Assembly (NCBI GenBank): GCA_023301395.1
Contig: JALZUY010000172.1
Coordinates: forward strand, 1-5,180
Reading direction: 5' to 3'
From: Nonlabens sp.
GTDB lineage: Bacteria > Bacteroidota > Bacteroidia > Flavobacteriales > Flavobacteriaceae
DNA length: 5,180 nt
Shown: one piece after another, positions 1-4,688 of the stretch
Numbering within the stretch: the stretch's first letter is position 1
How the letters are laid out: each line of letters begins with the position of its first letter
Notes under the pieces: model-generated
What the model was told of the DNA's origin: nothing
The model's database searches: none
The model's input: the letters and a program-made list of their open reading frames with translations, nothing else
Made by a program: the position numbers and the translations under genes

Positions 1-644
1 ATCCTGAGCAAGTTCAAAACATTATGTATGTATGTTTACAGCTCACTACAGCACTTGCCATATTAAGCGAGCCGTTTTTACCGCATACATCAAGTAGATT
101 GAAAAGTATGCTTGACTATTCCACACTAGATGTGGAATCTGCGAGTTGGAATCGTGTGGCTGGTAATGAACCGCTATTACCATCAAATCACAAAATCAAT
201 ACAGCTGAACTCCTGTTCTCTAGAATAGAAGATGAGCAAGTAACAGCACAATTAGAAAAACTACAAGCTACTAAAGCTGCAAACGCAGTTGAAAATCTAA
301 CACTTATGCCACAAAAAGAAGAAACTAATTACGACGACTTCATGAAAATGGACTTGCGAGTAGGAGAAATTCTAACTGCCGAAAAAATGCCTAAAACAGA
401 CAAGTTAATGGTCATGACGGTAGATACAGGAATTGATAAAAGAACCATTGTTTCTGGAATTGCAAAACATTATAATGCAGACGAGTTAGTAGGTCGTAAA
501 GTTACCGTTCTAGCAAATCTTGCTCCTAGAAAACTACGTGGTGTAGAATCTCAAGGAATGATTCTCCTTGCCGAGGATCCTGAAGGAAAATTGGTGTTTG
601 TAAATCCAGATGATGCGGTTGTGAATGGTGCGACGATAGCATAA
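1..644 (+). CDS. metG: methionyl-tRNA synthetase, C-terminal part (5' end outside window)
   Basis: This is the C-terminal 213 residues of methionyl-tRNA synthetase, the cytoplasmic enzyme that charges tRNA-Met with methionine. The frame is open to the left edge (first full codon at 3), so the ATG at 24 is internal; the residues before it (PEQVQNI) continue the family sequence. Visible residues 1 to about 50 are the end of the helical anticodon-binding domain (LTTALAILSEPFLPHTS). A charged linker follows. From about residue 110 there is a Trbp111-type tRNA-binding OB fold, with DLRVGEI, HYNADELVGRKV, ANLAPRKLRGVESQGM and a final NGATIA. This C-terminal fusion is normal for long MetRS proteins and helps tRNA binding and dimerisation. 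The catalytic Rossmann domain with HIGH and KMSKS lies upstream and cannot be checked. The stop is TAA at 642-644, and a long palindrome belonging to a transposase unit begins 6 bp later. Identification is firm. Confidence 0.95.
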   Translation, partial: PEQVQNIMYVCLQLTTALAILSEPFLPHTSSRLKSMLDYSTLDVESASWNRVAGNEPLLPSNHKINTAELLFSRIEDEQVTAQLEKLQATKAANAVENLTLMPQKEETNYDDFMKMDLRVGEILTAEKMPKTDKLMVMTVDTGIDKRTIVSGIAKHYNADELVGRKVTVLANLAPRKLRGVESQGMILLAEDPEGKLVFVNPDDAVVNGATIA

Positions 645-650
645 ATACTA

Positions 651-696
651 TTCTTTTACCTAAGAGTAGACTTAAGTCTGCCCTTAGGTAAAAGAA
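651..696. repeat. REP-like imperfect palindrome, metG-proximal end of the transposase unit
   Basis: The arms TTCTTTTACCTAAG (651-664) and CTTAGGTAAAAGAA (683-696) are perfect reverse complements. They enclose a second palindrome, AGACTTAAGTCT (668-679). Between the two lie one mismatch (665/682) and one T/G pair (667/680). Positions 659-688 match 1165-1194 on the other side of the transposase gene with only 2 differences, both in the left arm. The element lies between the convergent metG and transposase genes, so it may also act as a bidirectional terminator. Neither strand has a clear T-tract after the stem, so termination is only an inference. Confidence 0.85.
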
Positions 697-710
697 AATG
701 AATAACATAA

Positions 711-1118
711 CTATTGTTGTTCAAAATCCTGTTTTAAATCTCCAGTTTTATGATGTTCCTTTTGATTTTTAATGTATTGGGTAATCATATTGACATCTTT
801 TTTACTTACCGTAAACGCTCCATAACCTCTGGACCATTCAAACAATTCTTGATTCCCTGATATTTCATTTAATATTCTTGAACTGGTCCCTTTCAATTGT
901 TGAGCAATGTAAGAAACGGTTATTGTAGCTGGAATTTTCAACAAAACATGCACGTGATCAGGCATGCCGTTAATCATCATGGGCGTCACCTCAAGTTCTT
1001 TTGCCTTTTCCCATAAAAAAGTGTGCAGTTGAGCTTCCAATCCTTTGATAATCATAAAGTCTCTATTTTTAGTTATAAAGACTAGATGTATATAGAGCTG
1101 TAAATTGTTTCGAGACAT
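711..1118 (-). CDS. IS200-like / REP-associated tyrosine transposase (HUH, Y1)
   Basis: This 135-residue protein of the Y1 transposase family (TnpA of IS200/IS605, and RAYTs) cuts and rejoins single-stranded DNA at hairpin ends through a 5'-phosphotyrosine. Visible family marks are YIHLVFITKNR at residues 9-19, INGMPDHVHVLL at 49-60 with the HUH metal-binding pair His55/His57, the EWSRGYGAF block at 94-102, and YIKNQKEHHK at 115-124 with Tyr115 as the probable nucleophile. The length is typical and no frameshift or stop is seen, so it looks intact. The start is ATG at 1118-1116. No Shine-Dalgarno is visible; upstream on the minus strand are a weak TTG (1158-1156) and TATTTTTC about 17 bp further on, which might be a poor promoter. 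The gene lies between matching palindromes, which are its probable substrates. Whether it still transposes or is a domesticated RAYT cannot be told from one copy. Confidence 0.92.
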   Translation of the reverse strand: MSRNNLQLYIHLVFITKNRDFMIIKGLEAQLHTFLWEKAKELEVTPMMINGMPDHVHVLLKIPATITVSYIAQQLKGTSSRILNEISGNQELFEWSRGYGAFTVSKKDVNMITQYIKNQKEHHKTGDLKQDFEQQ

Positions 1119-1161
1119 ATTATAAATGTAGAAAAATATTTAATTACTCTGAGGTCAACAC

Positions 1162-1197
1162 TTTCCTAAGGGCAGACTTAAGTCTGCCCTTAGGAAA
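1162..1197. repeat. Perfect 36-bp palindrome, 5' side of the transposase gene
   Basis: Every base from 1162 to 1179 pairs with 1197 down to 1180: TTTCCTAAGGGCAGACTT followed directly by its exact reverse complement. It shares its 30-bp core with the copy at 651-696 (2 differences). A perfect palindrome with no spacer can form a long hairpin in single-stranded DNA or RNA, or a cruciform. It lies 43 bp upstream of the transposase start codon and is probably the partner end recognised by that enzyme. Confidence 0.9.
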
Positions 1198-1264
1198 ACA
1201 AACCAAGCACTAAATGAAAACTAGCGTTCACTCATTTAACTTATAATTTTATGCTTGTTAAATC

Positions 1265-1272
1265 TATGTTTG
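1265..1272 (+). promoter_or_regulatory. Bacteroidota -7 promoter element for the 1289 gene
   Basis: TATGTTTG matches the Bacteroidota housekeeping -7 consensus TAnnTTTG at all six fixed positions. It lies 16 bp before the ATG at 1289, which would give a leader of about 10 nt. No convincing -33 TTG is present at the usual distance; the TTG at 1255-1257 is too close. The start site is inferred. Confidence 0.5.
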
Positions 1273-1288
1273 ACACAAATTCAAGCAT

Positions 1289-1660
1289 ATGTATCGCCTA
1301 TTGTATTACTTAATCTTAGTTATTTTATTATCTAGTTTTACACTTGTAGAACAAGATAACGAGTATCATTTTTTTAAAACAGAAGTGATAGAACACTATA
1401 ATTTGTACCATTTGAATCGTTCAAAAGATTCCATATTAATAGTATCTAAAAGAAAGTTAAGCGAGTTTGAATTAATCAATACAAATCTGAAAGGCTGTAA
1501 TAAAATAGACCGTATTTATATCGAGAAAGACAGTGTATTTTTTACTTATACATTGACAGATGTTAACAATCAATATGATATTAAACAAGCTTACTTTAAA
1601 CCAGGAACGTCTTATAAAGAATACTATTCTTATAAATGTTTACCATATTATATCGATTAA
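1289..1660 (+). CDS. Small exported tyrosine-rich protein of unknown function
   Basis: I do not recognise this 123-residue protein. Residues 3-20 form a hydrophobic segment (RLLYYLILVILLSSFTLV) that could be a signal peptide or a membrane anchor; there is no lipobox cysteine. The rest is a run of short alternating hydrophobic/polar stretches that look like beta strands (for example SILIVSKRKL and IDRIYIEKDSVFFTYTLTD). It holds 16 tyrosines and two cysteines (Cys70, Cys117), which could form a disulfide in the periplasm. The base composition is visibly more AT-rich than metG or the peptidase gene. The gene stands alone, with its own TAnnTTTG element just upstream and a hairpin after the stop. 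Promoter, signal segment and clean frame support a real gene. It may be a lineage-specific or acquired gene next to the transposase unit. Confidence 0.65.
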   Translation: MYRLLYYLILVILLSSFTLVEQDNEYHFFKTEVIEHYNLYHLNRSKDSILIVSKRKLSEFELINTNLKGCNKIDRIYIEKDSVFFTYTLTDVNNQYDIKQAYFKPGTSYKEYYSYKCLPYYID

Positions 1661-1667
1661 ATATTAA

Positions 1668-1710
1668 GATTTGACATGCCAACTATTAGTGTTGGCATCG
1701 TCTAAAATCT
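1668..1710. terminator. Hairpin between convergent genes, possible terminator
   Basis: ATGCCAAC (1676-1683) and GTTGGCAT (1691-1698) form an 8-bp stem with a 7-nt loop. Beyond one bulged base (1699) the stem continues with GAC/GTC (1673-1675 with 1700-1702), and then GATTT/AAATC (1668-1672 with 1706-1710). It lies 7 bp after the stop of the small exported protein and faces the end of the propeller gene. No strong T-tract follows on either strand, so the terminator call rests on stem quality and position. Confidence 0.5.
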
Positions 1711-1787
1711 AATCGAGAAGTTTTAAAACAGACAGCCAATAACAGTTTAGGACAGCCTATTGCAAACTTATTTTACCACTTACTGAC

Positions 1788-2960
1788 TTAATCCTTCCAC
1801 TCAGCGATAAAAAGATTTGTATCGCGTCCACCACCATTATTACGGTTAGAGGAAAACGCAAGGTATTTACCGTTGTTTGAGAATACTGGAAAAGCGTCAA
1901 AGGTTTCTCCGTGAGTGATGCGCTCTAAGCCTGTTCCATCCGTATTAATCATATAAAGGTTAAAAGGAAAACCACGTTCTGATTCAAAGTTAGATGAGAA
2001 CAACACGCGTTTACCATCAGGTAAGAAAAACGGAGACCAGTTTGCATTTCCTAGTTGAGTTAACTGGCGTAAATCAGATCCGTCTGCATTACATATGTAA
2101 AGTTCCATCTCAGTAGGTTGTACAAGTCCTACTTTAAGAAGGTCTTTATATTCTTTGATTTCTGCCTCAGTCTTAGGTCGTGAAGAACGGAAAATGAGTT
2201 GAGTTCCATCAGGTGAGAAAAAAGCTCCACCATCATAACCTAACTCAAACGTGATTTGTTTTACGTTACTACCATCTATATCCATTGTATACAATTCTAG
2301 ATCACCACTACGATCACTTGTAAATACTATTTTATCACCTTGTGGTGAAACAGTAGGCTCTGCATCATATCCTTTTTCGTCAGTTAATTGTGCGGTAATG
2401 TTTCCATCAAGATCTGCTACAAAGATGTCATAGCTATCATAAATAGGCCATACATATTTTCCATTTTCCTTGAGTGGTGTGTCTGGACACTCATCCATTA
2501 CTAAGTGAGTACTTGCATAAATAATGTGCTTATTATCTGGTAAGAAGTACGCACATGTTGTTCTTCCTTTACCGGTAGAGACCATTTGAGGCACGCTTTC
2601 GCGAAAGCTGTCTCCATTATTCATCAAGAACATTTGATCACATCCCACGTCCCAATCTGCATAGTTGCTCTGGAAGATGAGTTGCTTGTCATCAAAGCTC
2701 CAGTATGCTTCAGCATTATCACCACCAAAGGTCACTTGATACATATCCTTAAAGTGATTCTCACCTTTCATGATGAGTGGATTATTATTTGTCGCTTTAT
2801 TATTCACCTCTTCTTTTGTGCTTGGCTTATTTGGAGATGTTGAATTTTGATTGTTATCAAAGTCATTAACTATAGCATTTCCATCAAAATTTTCGCTATT
2901 TGTAGTGTCTTTACAGCTTATAAAACAGATTATTGCGATTAGAAATAGGAGCGTTCTCAT
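1788..2960 (-). CDS. TolB-like beta-propeller lipoprotein
   Basis: A 390-residue lipoprotein with a TolB/PD40-type beta propeller. The start is ATG at 2960-2958, giving MRTLLFLIAIICFISC: a short signal peptide with lipobox Cys16. An upstream TTG at 2981 would only add seven residues and would bury the promoter element. Residues 17 to about 62 are an Asn/Ser/Thr-rich spacer, as expected for a tethered envelope lipoprotein. Repeated blade motifs follow at about 81-97 (AYWSFDDKQLIFQS), 136-150 (YFLPDNKHIIYAS), 198-215 (EPTVSPQGDKIVFTSDRS), 241-257 (AFFSPDGTQLIFRSS), 306-322 (SPFFLPDGKRVLFSS) and 354-370 (PVFSNNGKYLAFSSNR), suggesting six blades. Several are followed by the LYxxxxDG...QIT signature. 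In the TolB family such propellers bind proteins or peptides; this one lacks the TolB N-terminal domain, so no Tol-Pal role can be claimed. It is divergent from the M28 peptidase gene, which hints at a shared envelope role without proving it. Confidence 0.88.
   Translation of the reverse strand: MRTLLFLIAIICFISCKDTTNSENFDGNAIVNDFDNNQNSTSPNKPSTKEEVNNKATNNNPLIMKGENHFKDMYQVTFGGDNAEAYWSFDDKQLIFQSNYADWDVGCDQMFLMNNGDSFRESVPQMVSTGKGRTTCAYFLPDNKHIIYASTHLVMDECPDTPLKENGKYVWPIYDSYDIFVADLDGNITAQLTDEKGYDAEPTVSPQGDKIVFTSDRSGDLELYTMDIDGSNVKQITFELGYDGGAFFSPDGTQLIFRSSRPKTEAEIKEYKDLLKVGLVQPTEMELYICNADGSDLRQLTQLGNANWSPFFLPDGKRVLFSSNFESERGFPFNLYMINTDGTGLERITHGETFDAFPVFSNNGKYLAFSSNRNNGGGRDTNLFIAEWKD
2595..2608. 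repeat. Palindrome GCTTTCGCGAAAGC inside the propeller gene
   Basis: A perfect 14-bp palindrome within the coding region, read on the minus strand as part of a Ser-Phe-Arg-Glu-Ser stretch. The same 14 bases occur at 4577-4590 in the riboswitch leader. From memory this palindrome is very common in some Flavobacteriaceae genomes; that cannot be tested here. Confidence 0.75.
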
Positions 2961-2968
2961 GTATGATT

Positions 2969-2976
2969 TAATTTTG
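2969..2976 (+). promoter_or_regulatory. -7 promoter element for the M28 peptidase gene
   Basis: TAATTTTG matches TAnnTTTG exactly and lies 20 bp before the ATG at 2997, giving an inferred start near 2983 and a leader of about 14 nt. It forms the left half of the inverted repeat TAATTTTGTGCAAAATTA (2969-2986). No clear -33 TTG is seen upstream. Confidence 0.55.
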
Positions 2977-2978
2977 TG

Positions 2979-2986
2979 CAAAATTA
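2979..2986 (-). promoter_or_regulatory. -7 promoter element for the propeller lipoprotein gene
   Basis: Read on the minus strand, 2986-2979 is TAATTTTG, an exact TAnnTTTG match, 18 bp before the ATG at 2960. It is the mirror half of the element at 2969-2976, with only two bases between them. The two promoters therefore face each other and their transcripts would overlap by roughly 10 nt at the 5' ends. Confidence 0.55.
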
Positions 2987-2996
2987 CATGCTAGAT

Positions 2997-4238
2997 ATGA
3001 GAATCACGACACTTTTTATAGCCATTTGTTTATTAGTCTCTTGTAAAACAGATCTAAAGAATCTAGAACCTGTAAAAGGAGATATGAAAGCCGATGTGGT
3101 TTACCTCGCATCAGACGAGTTACAAGGTCGTGAAACCGGTACCTCTTACGAGCTTATTGCTGCAGATTATATTGCAAAACGCATGAAAGAATCAGGTCTG
3201 GAACCTAAAGGAAATGAAGGAACGTATTTCCAGACTTTTTCTTTTAAACCATCAAGTGATCCACATCAAGAAGCTGCTTTTACAGACGAGAAAGGCGATG
3301 CGTTTCTTACAGGAACTAACGTTATAGGTTACATAGATAATGGCGCTGCACAAACAGTTGTGATAGGCGCGCATTATGACCATTTAGGAATGGGCGGTGA
3401 AGGATCATTGCATCGTGAAGGAGAAGCAATCCACAATGGTGCAGATGATAACGCCAGTGGTGTTGCGGTAATGCTAGACCTGGCTTATGAATTAAAAATG
3501 AGTGATAAAAAAGGAAATAACTACTTGTTTATGGCATTCTCTGGTGAAGAAATGGGATTATTAGGTTCTAATTATTTTACTAAGAACTCAACAATTGCTC
3601 TTGATTCTATTACTTACATGATCAACATGGATATGGTAGGCCGATTGAATGATGAGAATACACTTGCCATTTATGGAACTGGAACATCAACACGATGGAA
3701 CCAAATTGTAAATGCAGTAAATAAAGATTTTACACTAGCGATAAGTGAAAGTGGAGTAGGCCCAAGTGATCATACTTCGTTTTACTTAAATGATATTCCA
3801 GTGCTGCATTTCTTTACAGGACAACATGAGGATTACCACAAACCAGGTGACGATTCAGAGAAGTTGAACTATCCTGGAATGGAAAAAATTTCAAATTACA
3901 TTTATACCATTGTAGGTGAGTTTGATAAAGCTGGAAAACTAGCTTTTAGAAAAACAAAGAACGAAAGCGAAGAAGTACCACGTTTTAAAGTAGGTCTAGG
4001 AGTAGTGCCAGATTATCTATTTACTGGAAAAGGAATGCGCATAGACGGAATAAGCGAAGAAAAACCAGCTCAAAAAGCTGGATTGATGAAAGGTGATATC
4101 GTTGTGAAATTAGGCGATAGTACTATAGTGGATATGATGAGCTATATGCGCACGCTGGCCACTTTTGATAATGGTGATACGACTAAGGTAGTCGTAGATC
4201 GAAGTGGTGAAAAGGTTGAGAAGGAGATTACTTTTTAG
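2997..4238 (+). CDS. M28 family zinc aminopeptidase lipoprotein with C-terminal PDZ domain
   Basis: A 413-residue envelope metallopeptidase of family M28, which removes N-terminal residues from peptides using two zinc ions. The ATG at 2997 gives MRITTLFIAICLLVSC, a short signal peptide with lipobox Cys16; a GTG at 2976 and an ATG at 2988 are in frame but only add residues in front of it. The two-zinc site is complete: His126 in GAHYDH, the bridging Asp in GADDNASG (150/151), the catalytic Glu184 and ligand Glu185 in SGEEMGLLGS, Asp212 in NMDMVGR, and His281 in DYHKPGDD. Residues 30-110 carry the usual N-terminal region (YLASDELQGRETGT). From about 330 to the end is a PDZ-like domain (GLGVVPDY, GISEEKPAQKAGLMKGDIVVKLGD), which may bind substrate C-termini. 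It is transcribed away from the propeller lipoprotein gene. The likely role is peptide scavenging at the cell surface or in the periplasm; the exact substrate is unknown. Confidence 0.93.
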   Translation: MRITTLFIAICLLVSCKTDLKNLEPVKGDMKADVVYLASDELQGRETGTSYELIAADYIAKRMKESGLEPKGNEGTYFQTFSFKPSSDPHQEAAFTDEKGDAFLTGTNVIGYIDNGAAQTVVIGAHYDHLGMGGEGSLHREGEAIHNGADDNASGVAVMLDLAYELKMSDKKGNNYLFMAFSGEEMGLLGSNYFTKNSTIALDSITYMINMDMVGRLNDENTLAIYGTGTSTRWNQIVNAVNKDFTLAISESGVGPSDHTSFYLNDIPVLHFFTGQHEDYHKPGDDSEKLNYPGMEKISNYIYTIVGEFDKAGKLAFRKTKNESEEVPRFKVGLGVVPDYLFTGKGMRIDGISEEKPAQKAGLMKGDIVVKLGDSTIVDMMSYMRTLATFDNGDTTKVVVDRSGEKVEKEITF

Positions 4239-4464
4239 TCTTTGAGTTCATGATTTTCTATATCATAAACATCCATTGTTCTTTAGATATTTCCCTCAAG
4301 GGAAAGTTTTAATTTATGAGCTATATCCATTGATGAAAGAAGTCCTCAAATTTCCGTTTTCCCTTGAGGAAGATAAGAGTTGGGTAATTTTGTTTTCAAT
4401 TTAAAATCACATTTTCTCCACAAATTTCTTTTTCATTTTTCCTTTCCCTTTTATTTTTTCAAAC
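4239..4464. other. Non-coding stretch between the peptidase gene and the riboswitch promoter
   Basis: No convincing reading frame is present on either strand. The stretch holds a spaced inverted repeat (4294-4369) and a direct repeat of ATCCATTG (4271-4278 and 4325-4332). From about 4390 it becomes a T- and pyrimidine-rich run up to the promoter element at 4465. Confidence 0.6.
4294..4369. repeat. Spaced inverted repeat downstream of the peptidase gene
   Basis: CCTCAAGGGAAA (4294-4305) is the exact reverse complement of TTTCCCTTGAGG (4358-4369), with 52 bp between. Each arm is partly self-complementary: TTTCCCT and AGGGAAA at 4290-4305. The right arm can instead pair locally, TCCTCAA (4343-4349) with TTGAGGA (4364-4370). 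It may end transcription of the peptidase gene, but no T-tract follows. The arms resemble the base of the transposase palindromes (CCTAAGGG against CCTCAAGGG), so a decayed REP-like element is another option. Confidence 0.55.
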
Positions 4465-4472
4465 TACCTTTA
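4465..4472 (+). promoter_or_regulatory. Probable -7 promoter element of the TPP-regulated transcript
   Basis: TACCTTTA matches TAnnTTTG at five of the six fixed positions. It would start transcription near 4478, exactly where the TPP aptamer begins; that spacing is the main support. No clear -33 element is visible in the T-rich sequence upstream. Confidence 0.4.
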
Positions 4473-4476
4473 CACC

Positions 4477-4557
4477 ATCTCAAGGGGTGCTTTTGGAAAC
4501 AACGGCTGAGATTATACCCGAGGAACCTGGGCAGGTAATGCTGCCAAGGGAATAGAT
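4477..4557 (+). promoter_or_regulatory. TPP riboswitch (THI element) aptamer
   Basis: This RNA aptamer binds thiamine pyrophosphate and controls the receptor gene that follows. The conserved landmarks occur in order: CAAGGGGTGC (4481-4490), GGCTGAGATTATACCCG (4504-4520) with the core CTGAGA and ATACCC, GAACCTG (4523-4529), the P5 stem GGCAG/CTGCC around GTAATG (4530-4545), and AAGGGAATA (4547-4554). ATCT (4477-4480) can pair with AGAT (4554-4557) to close P1. GGGGTG pairs with TACCC for P2, and the P3 arm is short. TPP riboswitches normally lower expression when TPP is plentiful. About 130 nt separate the aptamer from the ATG, with a terminator-like hairpin at 4571-4600 between them, which fits transcriptional control. 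Confidence 0.95.
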
Positions 4558-4570
4558 TTAAGTTTATTAG

Positions 4571-4600
4571 GAACTCGCTTTCGCGAAAGCGCAGTTTTTA
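4571..4600 (+). terminator. Terminator-like hairpin, probable riboswitch expression platform
   Basis: The perfect 16-bp palindrome CGCTTTCGCGAAAGCG (4576-4591) folds as a 6-bp stem with a CGCG loop. Past one bulged C (4592) the stem extends with AACT/AGTT (4572-4575 with 4593-4596), and it runs into TTTTT at 4595-4599. It starts about 14 nt after the aptamer and ends about 90 nt before the ATG, the expected place for a ligand-dependent terminator. I see no obvious antiterminator strand, so switching is inferred from position. Confidence 0.55.
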
Positions 4601-4688
4601 GAATCTTTTTCAAGAGAATCCTCTCAAACATTTTAATTTAACCAAACCGAATAAATGCCCCTTTTATTTGAACTTAAACAAAGTTCTT

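Larger units (their letters stand above)
651..1197 (-). mobile_element. IS200-like / REPtron-type unit: Y1 transposase between matching palindromes
   Basis: The unit is about 547 bp and contains one transposase gene read leftward, bracketed by two copies of the same long palindrome (651-696 and 1162-1197). IS200/IS605 elements also carry subterminal hairpins recognised by TnpA as single-stranded DNA, but their left and right ends normally differ. Two matching hairpins around a lone Y1 transposase resemble a REPtron, meaning a RAYT gene with its REP sequences. No accessory tnpB gene and no target-site duplication are seen; none is expected for this class. The exact ends cannot be set from one copy, because the cleavage sites could lie some bases outside the hairpins. 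The unit sits in a safe spot just after metG. Confidence 0.7.

Noticed and set aside
526..708. 60-codon minus-strand frame over the metG end and the first palindrome
   Set aside because: It is antisense to well-conserved metG sequence and includes the palindrome; no family resemblance or promoter.
651..1197. Possible CRISPR or retron-like array because of repeated palindromes
   Set aside because: There are only two copies, separated by a complete transposase gene; no regular spacers and no reverse transcriptase.
1198..1264. Weak inverted repeats (AAATGA/TCATTT and GCTTG/CAAGC) before the small exported gene
   Set aside because: Stems of 5-6 bp in AT-rich sequence are expected by chance, and their loops are poorly placed.
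1731..1757. Direct repeat GACAGCC (1731-1737 and 1751-1757), 20 bp apart
   Set aside because: Only 7 bases, two copies, in a short gap between gene ends; no further repeat or promoter context, so chance is likely.
2251..2433. 60-codon plus-strand frame inside the propeller gene
   Set aside because: It is a shadow of the conserved blade-coding sequence on the other strand.
2586..2843. 85-codon plus-strand frame inside the propeller gene
   Set aside because: Antisense shadow; its AFAKA-like start is just the palindrome GCTTTCGCGAAAGC read in another frame.
2961..2996. Longer starts for both divergent genes (TTG at 2981 minus, GTG at 2976 and ATG at 2988 plus)
   Set aside because: They would overlap the facing promoter elements and put extra residues before good lipoprotein signal peptides that start at ATG 2960 and ATG 2997.
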